The notes under the pieces: model-generated
Told to the model about the DNA's origin: nothing
What the model saw: only the letters and a program-made list of their open reading frames with translations
Databases searched by the model: none
From: Pseudomonadota bacterium
GTDB taxonomy: Bacteria; Desulfobacterota; Binatia; UBA9968
Assembly: GCA_021324155.1 (NCBI GenBank)
Contig: JAJPJQ010000016.1
Coordinates: 88,994 to 152,993, forward strand
Direction of reading: 5' to 3'
Length of the DNA: 64,000 nucleotides
Part shown: positions 58,046 to 64,000 of the stretch, piece after piece
Layout: each line of letters begins with the position of its first letter
Numbering within the stretch: position 1 is the first letter of the stretch
Made by a program: the position numbers and the translations under genes

Positions 58046-59760
58046 AGGTTTCCCGTTAGCGGGCGCACGAATTTTCGGCCGACCAGCATCATTACAGAGA
58101 CCATTGCGGTGATCAACAGTCCGAGCGCGGCGGCGCGCTCGACCTCGCCGCTGAAGCTGTATTCCATGAGCAGGATGGCCAGCGGGCGCGATTGCGGACT
58201 ATAGAGCAGCACCGGCGTGCTGATGCTCGTCAGCGCGTTGCCGAAGCTAATGAGGCCGACGGTCGCAGCGACGGGCGCGACCAGCGGCGCGAGAATCCTC
58301 CGATACGTGTAGATCCAGGAAGCACCGCTTACGCGCGCCGCCTCCTCGAGATCGGGGCCGAGCTGGAGGAAGGCGGCTTTGAAGGCCTGCGAGCAGACCG
58401 GGCTCTCTTTTATCATGAGGGCGAGCGCGATGCCCCAGACCGATCCGTAGAGAACGGAGCGCACAGGCGTCGCGAGAAAGAGCCACAGCAGTCCGAGGCT
58501 CATGAGAATGCCGGGCACGACCCAGGGCATCCATGTGAGCATTTCGAGCATCGGCGCGCTTTTGACCTTCCTGCCCGCCAAGAGATACCCGACGGTCGAG
58601 TAAAGCGCCACCGCGGCGAGAGCTGTGATCCCGGCGATCACGAGGCTGTTTTTCAGGGCGAGAAAGAAGATGGGATCGCCGAAGAGGTTCTGCCAGTGAA
58701 TCAGGCTGAACGGCTCGCGCAGATGGAAAAAGCCGTAGCGCCGCATGACCGACCCGAGGATGAGAAACCCGAGCGGCAAGAACATCATGACCGCGATGTA
58801 TGCCGCGCATGCTGCGAACGCGATATATTTCCACTTCCCGAGCTTCACCCGCAACGTCGAGTAACCTTGGCCGGTGACGACGGTGAAGCGTTTTCCCTTG
58901 AGTCGCCGCTGGTAGAAATACGCGAGAATCGCGAGCACGACGAGAAACACCGATCCCAGCGCCGTCGCCTCGCCGTATGCCGACGGCTCGTGGCGCGTGT
59001 AATCGTAGATGCGCGTGGCATAAACGTAGATGCCGACCGGCGTGCCGAGCAGCAGCTCGGTATTGAAGGATTCCAAGCCGCGGATGAAACTCAGCGCCGC
59101 GACGGCGAGGACCGCCGGCATGATTACCGGCAGGCTCACGCGGCGGAGCACGGTAAAATAATTCGCGCCGGCGACGCGCGCCGCTTCCTCCAGCGTCGCG
59201 CCGATGCGGCGGAAGATCGGCGTGAGCAGCATCACCTTGAACCAGATGCCGCCAGTCGAGAGATGCACCCAGACGATGCCCCAGAAGCTGTAAGGGTTGA
59301 ACAGCGGTCCGCTGACGAACGGCAGCGCCTGCGCGGCGGTGTTGAGAAAACCGAAATTGGGATCGAGCAGGAGAATCCAGGCGAGCACCATCGGAAAGTC
59401 GGGGACGAAATAGGCGAACCAGCAGCAAAACTCGATCGCGCTTCGCCCCGGCATATCGGTGCGTGCGATCAGCCACGCGACCGCTATCGAGAGAAGCATG
59501 CCGGGGATCAAATACGTGATTGACAGCACAAAGCTCATCCAGAGCGCGGTCAGCGTGCCCGGATCGCTGAACGCCCGCACCCAGTTGTCGAGTCCGTAAA
59601 CCGCTTCTTTGCTCGGCGGCGCGACGTTAAAGCTGCTGATCACGAGAAATGCGACGGGCAATCCCATGACAATCGCGAAAAACAACAGCGCGCCGTATTC
59701 CGCCACGCGAACGCGGTTGATTTTCAGCGCCGGAGACGCCGGCAGTGTCATCGTGGTCAT
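58042..59760 (-). CDS. ABC transporter permease, fused double-domain (Fbp-type)
   Basis: A 572-residue inner-membrane protein; ATG 59760 overlaps the ATPase stop (ATGA), so a longer frame is rejected. About 12 helices with EAA loops 'LEEAARVAGANYFTVLRRV' and 'LEEAARVSGASWIYTYRRI'. With the ATPase upstream and binding protein downstream, both translationally coupled, it is a complete iron(III)/thiamine-type importer. Confidence 0.94.
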   Translation of the reverse strand: MTTMTLPASPALKINRVRVAEYGALLFFAIVMGLPVAFLVISSFNVAPPSKEAVYGLDNWVRAFSDPGTLTALWMSFVLSITYLIPGMLLSIAVAWLIARTDMPGRSAIEFCCWFAYFVPDFPMVLAWILLLDPNFGFLNTAAQALPFVSGPLFNPYSFWGIVWVHLSTGGIWFKVMLLTPIFRRIGATLEEAARVAGANYFTVLRRVSLPVIMPAVLAVAALSFIRGLESFNTELLLGTPVGIYVYATRIYDYTRHEPSAYGEATALGSVFLVVLAILAYFYQRRLKGKRFTVVTGQGYSTLRVKLGKWKYIAFAACAAYIAVMMFLPLGFLILGSVMRRYGFFHLREPFSLIHWQNLFGDPIFFLALKNSLVIAGITALAAVALYSTVGYLLAGRKVKSAPMLEMLTWMPWVVPGILMSLGLLWLFLATPVRSVLYGSVWGIALALMIKESPVCSQAFKAAFLQLGPDLEEAARVSGASWIYTYRRILAPLVAPVAATVGLISFGNALTSISTPVLLYSPQSRPLAILLMEYSFSGEVERAAALGLLITAMVSVMMLVGRKFVRPLTGNL

Positions 59761-60851
59761 GATTCGACTTGAAGCAGGGTTAAACGAGCGGGGTCGAAGA
59801 CGAGCCGGATCGCTGCGCCCGGCGCGTAGCGTTCGGTTTTTCCGGCGAGTACGACGATGCTGCGGCCGCACGCATCGACGGTGTATTCGAGATGATCACC
59901 GAGATAGGCGACCTCGTGCACTCTCGCTTTAATTTCCGTCGCGTCGACCGGGCCGTCGGGAAGAATACGTACGTCCTCGGGTCGGCAGACCACGCGAATT
60001 GAATCGCCGTCGGAGAATTTCCCGTTGTGGTTCTCGCCGACGATCAAGCGCTCGCCGTCACGAAACTGCAGCGCGAGTTGCTGATCGATTTTCTTGACCG
60101 CGCCTTCCAGGACTACGGTTCGTCCCAGGAAGTCGCCGACGAACGCCGACGCCGGACGCTCGTAAATCTCCACCGCGTTGCCGAGCTGCTCGATTTTTCC
60201 CTGCCGCATGACCGCAATCCGGTCGGAAAGCGTCATCGCTTCGGTCTGATCATGCGTCACGTAAAGGACGGTGAGATTGAGCCGCCGCTGGAGCGCGCGG
60301 AGTTCGAAGCGCATCTGCTCCCGCAGCTTGGCGTCGAGATTGGACAAAGGCTCGTCGAGCAGCAGGATCGTCGGCGTATAGGCCAGCGCGCGCGCCAGCG
60401 CGACGCGCTGCTGCTGCCCGCCCGAGAGGCTCGTCGCTCCGCGCTCGTGCAAACCGCCGAGGCCGACGAGTTCCAAGGCGTCGACCACCTTCTTTTTTAG
60501 CACGTCGTTTGCTTCGCCGCGCACGCGGAGCGGAAACGCGACGTTTTCGAATACCGTCATGTGCGGCCAGATCGCGTAGGACTGAAAGACCATCCCCATC
60601 TGGCGCTTGTCGGGCGGGACGAGGATACCGCGCCGCGGCGCCGCGATCGGCGCGCCGTTCAGCAAGATATCACCATCGTCGGGATCTTCGAGGCCTGCTA
60701 CGAGGCGCAGCGTGGTCGTCTTGCCGCATCCAGAGGGACCTAAAAGAGTGAAGAACTCGCCGGCGGCGAGCTCGAAGCTTAGGCGGTCGACCGCGGTGTA
60801 ATCCCCGTAGCGTTTGAGGACGTCGCGGAACTGGAGGACCGCTTGCGGCAT
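59757..60851 (-). CDS. ABC transporter ATP-binding protein (Fbp/PotA-type)
   Basis: A 364-residue ATPase: Walker A 'GPSGCGKTTTLRLV', signature 'LSGGQQQRVALARAL', Walker B 'ILLLDEPLSNLD', switch 'VTHDQTEAM', and C-terminal TOBE domain. It starts 1 bp after the class II aldolase gene ends and overlaps the permease gene by 4 bp, so enzyme and importer genes are one unit. Confidence 0.95.
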   Translation of the reverse strand: MPQAVLQFRDVLKRYGDYTAVDRLSFELAAGEFFTLLGPSGCGKTTTLRLVAGLEDPDDGDILLNGAPIAAPRRGILVPPDKRQMGMVFQSYAIWPHMTVFENVAFPLRVRGEANDVLKKKVVDALELVGLGGLHERGATSLSGGQQQRVALARALAYTPTILLLDEPLSNLDAKLREQMRFELRALQRRLNLTVLYVTHDQTEAMTLSDRIAVMRQGKIEQLGNAVEIYERPASAFVGDFLGRTVVLEGAVKKIDQQLALQFRDGERLIVGENHNGKFSDGDSIRVVCRPEDVRILPDGPVDATEIKARVHEVAYLGDHLEYTVDACGRSIVVLAGKTERYAPGAAIRLVFDPARLTLLQVES

Positions 60852-60852
60852 T

Positions 60853-61620
60853 CTACCCCCGGCTGGATTTGTCCGAGCCGGGCGAGATTACGGGTTCATC
60901 GAGGAGAGTGCAATAGTAGCGCCAGGCTGACTCGACATAAGCGCCGCTGGCCTTCATTCGCTCGTGGGTGGGCAAAAAACTTTTAATGTCCTCTTCGCTG
61001 ATCGGCTGCGGCTCGCCGAGCAGCCGCGCGCGGTAATTCACTTCGGCGATCTCGTTCAATTTAATCGCCGTGAGCGTCACGTCCTGTACGCTTTTACCCG
61101 CCGCCGTGATCCCATGACCGCGCATCAGACAGGCGCGCTGTTTTCCCAAGGCGCCGGCGAGATCCTTGCCCAGCGCTTCGTTCGAAATCAATATGCTGCG
61201 CGGGTAAGTCGGGACGCCTTCGGTGATGAGCCGTAGCGCGCTCGGATCGTACGCGCCCGTCAGCGGCAGCAACGGAACTCCGCAGATCGTAAATAACACG
61301 ACCGTAAGAGGATGGACGTGGATGACGCTCTGGATCTCCGGCCGCGCCCGATAGATAGCCGTGTGAATATACACTTCCTGCGGCACGTCGAGGTTCTCGG
61401 GACCCTCGAGCTTCTTGCCCTCCGCGTCGACGGTGATGAAGTCGCGCGCCGTGACGAATCTCAGGCCCGATTCGCCGCGGCCGCGCGCCTTGATGAAAAT
61501 CTTGTCGCTTCCGGGCACGCGGCCGCTCACGTGGCCGCTCGGCTCCTTGGTCATGTTGAGCTTGCCGAGAATGCGGCAGGAAAGCGCCAGCAGCTCTTTC
61601 AGTGAGTTTTCGTCGGCCAA
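60853..61620 (-). CDS. Class II aldolase/adducin family protein, candidate aromatic decarboxylase
   Basis: A 255-residue zinc enzyme. Metal ligands in 'VIHVHPLTV' (H-x-H) and 'RGHGITA' (His), with the N-terminal 'EPSGHVSGRVPGSD' loop. Family members include fuculose-phosphate aldolase and 3,4-dihydroxyphthalate 2-decarboxylase of the phthalate pathway. Between a Rieske gene (9 bp) and the ATPase gene (1 bp), a decarboxylase role on a dihydroxylated ring is more plausible than sugar metabolism. Not proven by sequence. Confidence 0.85.
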   Translation of the reverse strand: MADENSLKELLALSCRILGKLNMTKEPSGHVSGRVPGSDKIFIKARGRGESGLRFVTARDFITVDAEGKKLEGPENLDVPQEVYIHTAIYRARPEIQSVIHVHPLTVVLFTICGVPLLPLTGAYDPSALRLITEGVPTYPRSILISNEALGKDLAGALGKQRACLMRGHGITAAGKSVQDVTLTAIKLNEIAEVNYRARLLGEPQPISEEDIKSFLPTHERMKASGAYVESAWRYYCTLLDEPVISPGSDKSSRG

Positions 61621-61629
61621 AAGTTTCTC

Positions 61630-62820
61630 CTAAACGCGGAGCGATTCCGGCAGCTCGCGGCCCTCGCGCCAGAAATTCATCTCGCGGATCGATTCCATCA
61701 GGTGCGTGTCGATGATCTCGTTGCCTGCCTGCTCGCGGACGACGCCTTTGGGATCGAGCCCCTTGGCGACGCGATCCATCTCGCGAAACATCAGGTCACG
61801 CAGCATCACGACGCCCGCGTCGGAAGTCGCGAGCCGCTCGCGCGTGCGGTCGGCGATCGGACCCTGGGTCTCCCAGGCCATGTGATCCTGCGCCTGGACC
61901 TCGTTCAACCGAAAGCGAGTGCGCGGATGGATTTCCTCCACGGGCTCTTTGTAGGGTTTAACATGCACGACGGGCGGATCGCTTTCGTCCTCGATAATGC
62001 TGCCGTCCTCGGTCGGCATGAAGCGAACGATGAAGATCATCGTGTGCGTGTCATCGATCGGCACGCGGATCTGCGTGCCGTTGAACTGGCGCAGGATATT
62101 CGGAAAGATGAGCGGATGCTCGTCCTTGATGCCGTTGGTGTAGAAGCGCCGCTTGATGATGCCGATCGGCACCTCTTCGAACTCGAATCGTGTCACGTCG
62201 TCGGTAAAGCCGCGCGTCGTGCTGACCGGCTTACGGCCACGGGCGGCGTCGAGCGCGGTTTCCTGATGCAGGATCTGAAGGTGCGCCGGGTCGACGGAGT
62301 TCTCCATCGCCTGGAACCAGTTGCAGTCGAGCTGCGGCTGGATGAAAATCTTCCGCCGTCCGTCCTTGCGCGCCCACGCGTCGTACTGGGGGATCAGCGG
62401 CGCGGGCTGCGGCCCCATGTATGTCCAGTACATGCCGATGAACTTCTGCACCGGATAGGCCTTGTGTTTCACGGTCGCCGGAAATTTGCTCTCGGCCGGC
62501 TCCGGCGGCGTCTCGAGGCAATTGCCTTTCACGTCGTAGAGCCAGCCGTGATACGCGCAGGAGATGCCGCGCTCCTCGACGCGGCCGTAGCAGAGCGACG
62601 CGCCGCGATGCGAGCAGCGGTCGTCGAGCAGGCCGACGCGGCCGCTCTTGTCCTTGAAGAGCACGAGATTCTCGCCGAGCACACGCACGAACTTGGTCGG
62701 CTTGTCGTCGGTCAGGTCCTCGGCGACAGAAATCGGCAGCCAATAGCGGCGCAACAGCTCGCCGCCAGGCGTGCCGGGCCCCACGCGCGTGAGTCGCTCG
62801 TTCTGCTCCTTGGTCAACAT
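61630..62820 (-). CDS. Rieske non-heme iron oxygenase, alpha subunit
   Basis: A 396-residue oxygenase. Rieske ligands Cys 69, His 71, Cys 88, His 91 ('CSHRGAS', 'CAYHGW'); iron segment 'MENSVDPAHLQILHQETAL'. C-terminal domain contains 'DTHTMIFIVRFMP'. It follows a binding-protein gene by 26 bp and leads into the aldolase and transporter genes, making a compact uptake-plus-oxidation unit. Reductase missing. Confidence 0.92.
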   Translation of the reverse strand: MLTKEQNERLTRVGPGTPGGELLRRYWLPISVAEDLTDDKPTKFVRVLGENLVLFKDKSGRVGLLDDRCSHRGASLCYGRVEERGISCAYHGWLYDVKGNCLETPPEPAESKFPATVKHKAYPVQKFIGMYWTYMGPQPAPLIPQYDAWARKDGRRKIFIQPQLDCNWFQAMENSVDPAHLQILHQETALDAARGRKPVSTTRGFTDDVTRFEFEEVPIGIIKRRFYTNGIKDEHPLIFPNILRQFNGTQIRVPIDDTHTMIFIVRFMPTEDGSIIEDESDPPVVHVKPYKEPVEEIHPRTRFRLNEVQAQDHMAWETQGPIADRTRERLATSDAGVVMLRDLMFREMDRVAKGLDPKGVVREQAGNEIIDTHLMESIREMNFWREGRELPESLRV

Positions 62821-62846
62821 GGTACTCCTCCTGTATCCAGCTTCGG

Positions 62847-63962
62847 TTACTTGCCGGTCTTCGCCAGCGCCGTTTCGAGGATTTTCAGCACCGGCTTAAT
62901 GTCCTGGTATTGCGGCAGACTCGCGTTCAAATATTTTTCTCCCGGCTTAGGAATCTCGTTTTGATCGGAAAGCATGTCTTTCGGAATATCCGTGCGCAGC
63001 GTATTATTGTCGGTTTTTTTCTGCCATTCGGTTTGTCCCTGGCGCGATAGCACCCAGTTGAGAAACACGTTGGCGGCGTTCGGATGCGGCATCTGCTTTA
63101 CCAGCGCGATATGTCCGAACTGCCCGCTGATGTAGCCTTCTTTCGGCTGGCCATAGAACAGACTCACGGGAAGTCCCTGCTTCTTCGCGTCTTCGACGTC
63201 GCTGCTCGTAGCGAACAAGTAAATCTGAAATTTGCCGCCGGCGACCCAATCGAGCAGCTGCCGCTGGTCACGGCCGAGCGTGATATCGGTCTCCTCGAAG
63301 AGGCGGCGAAGATATTCAGGCCCGAGATTCGGGTTGTAATATAGCGAGCGCATCCGCTGGATGTGGCCGCGATCGCGAGGGTCGAAAGCGGCCATTTTGC
63401 CCTTCCACTTGGGCTGTAAAACATCCCAGAAGGATTTGATCTCGCTCGGATTAACGGTCTTGGTGTTGCAGGCGCCGATGTCGTGCTGCACGCTGGCCTG
63501 CATCTGGAGCACGTATTGCCCATCCGCATCGACGAATAGAAGCTTCTTCTCGAACCAGCCGGAGGGATCTTTGACTTCCGGCAGAATGAAATGCGGGGCC
63601 ATCGGCTCGAGCACTTTTCCGGCGAACAGCACTTCGATAAGCGTTCCCGATCCGCCGATGAAGACGTCCGGCAAATATTTTCCCGCGCGCCGCTCGGCCA
63701 TGAGCTTCTGCGCGTTGCTTGCGCCCGAGCCGGGCACGTAGGTCAGCTTGATCTTCGGGTAATATTGGGAAAAGGCCGTGACCGCGTCCTGATATTGCTT
63801 GCCGGGCGGCGCGTAGATCGTGATCTGGCCTTCTTTTTCCGCGCCAGCGATGGTCTTCTCCCATTCCGCCTGCCAGCCCGGCTTCCCTTCGGCGGCATAC
63901 AGCGGCGCGCCGAGTAACAGGAAAACGATAACCGCAGCGAGCGATGTAAGCTGTCTCGGCAT
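62847..63962 (-). CDS. Extracellular solute-binding protein (Fbp-type)
   Basis: A 371-residue periplasmic protein; signal peptide to 'GAPLYAAEGK'. Family blocks 'YLPDVFIGGSGTLIEVLF' and 'MPHPNAANVFLNWVLSRQGQ'. The C-x2-C loop position reads 'IYLFATSSD' without cysteines. Located at the upstream end of the visible operon, 26 bp before a Rieske gene. Confidence 0.87.
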   Translation of the reverse strand: MPRQLTSLAAVIVFLLLGAPLYAAEGKPGWQAEWEKTIAGAEKEGQITIYAPPGKQYQDAVTAFSQYYPKIKLTYVPGSGASNAQKLMAERRAGKYLPDVFIGGSGTLIEVLFAGKVLEPMAPHFILPEVKDPSGWFEKKLLFVDADGQYVLQMQASVQHDIGACNTKTVNPSEIKSFWDVLQPKWKGKMAAFDPRDRGHIQRMRSLYYNPNLGPEYLRRLFEETDITLGRDQRQLLDWVAGGKFQIYLFATSSDVEDAKKQGLPVSLFYGQPKEGYISGQFGHIALVKQMPHPNAANVFLNWVLSRQGQTEWQKKTDNNTLRTDIPKDMLSDQNEIPKPGEKYLNASLPQYQDIKPVLKILETALAKTGK

Positions 63963-63964
63963 GG

Positions 63965-64000
63965 CTAATTTCCGCGCTTGGCCAACACCTCGTCGACGAG
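63965..64000 (-). CDS. C-terminal end of an upstream gene, cut by window edge
   Basis: The minus strand enters the window with an open frame encoding 'LVDEVLAKRGN' and a TAG stop at 63967-63965, 2 bp before the start of the binding-protein gene. Operon spacing and frame support a real gene. The ending resembles C-termini of binding proteins, but 11 residues are too few to assign. Confidence 0.45.
   Translation of the reverse strand, partial: LVDEVLAKRGN

Noticed and set aside
1..64000. CRISPR array, prophage or insertion sequence
   Set aside because: No regularly spaced repeats, integrase, transposase or phage structural gene was found on either strand.

Overview
The window is 64 kb of GC-rich bacterial DNA with short intergenic gaps and no ribosomal RNA, CRISPR array, transposase or phage gene. 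The gene mix suggests a free-living soil or sediment bacterium from an uncultured deltaproteobacterial-like lineage such as Binatota, Rokubacteria or Tectomicrobia. It combines many periplasmic solute-binding proteins, UbiD, a molybdenum hydroxylase, Rieske oxygenases, heme-oxygenase-like diiron proteins and Asp-box propellers. This placement is a guess from gene content; no phylogenetic marker was tested.

Layout, left part (1-38.4 kb, both strands). A leftward operon ubiD - 2Fe-2S subunit - Mo subunit - FAD subunit (5528 to 107) probably hydroxylates and decarboxylates an aromatic or N-heterocyclic acid. Housekeeping genes follow: cysS, a LysM protein, a lipoprotein and tRNA-Arg(TCG). Then come an FAD monooxygenase, a THI5/NMT1-type binding protein, secreted proteins of unknown function, threonine deaminase (ilvA) with a stand-alone Lrp/AsnC ligand-binding domain, and a decayed gene. 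A rightward operon at 17.1-21.2 kb encodes a diiron oxygenase-like protein, a metal-dependent cyclase, a DapA-like aldolase, a small membrane protein, a sulfide:quinone oxidoreductase (SQR)-like flavoprotein and a small Cys protein. In the SQR-like gene an in-frame TGA sits where the family is expected to carry its C-terminal catalytic cysteine. From 21.4 to 38.4 kb are envelope and copper-related genes, two Asp-box propellers, a CmcJ-like oxidoreductase, a flavin reductase, a cupin, an ETHE1-like hydrolase, two pairs of diiron-like protein plus THI5/NMT1-type binding protein, a hydroxyacid dehydrogenase homologue lacking its catalytic residues, a LigB-type dioxygenase and RidA.

Right part (38.4-64 kb, all leftward) is an aromatic-acid island. 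It holds four Rieske oxygenase alpha subunits, one LigB-type extradiol dioxygenase (a second lies just outside at 37 kb), two bicupins, a class II aldolase/decarboxylase, a binding-protein-fold protein without signal peptide, seven iron(III)/thiamine-type periplasmic binding proteins and the start of a further gene. Two ATPases and three double-length permeases complete it. Genes are nearly all separated by 0-30 bp, so transcription is likely polycistronic. One Rieske gene (44206-45423) stands apart with its own promoter, an inverted-repeat operator candidate and a strong terminator.

My reading is that the binding proteins capture aromatic carboxylates or their metal complexes, a few permeases import them, the Rieske enzymes oxidise the ring, the aldolase-type and UbiD enzymes decarboxylate, and LigB or bicupin enzymes open the ring. 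No Rieske reductase or ferredoxin gene lies in the window. Substrates are not established by the sequence.
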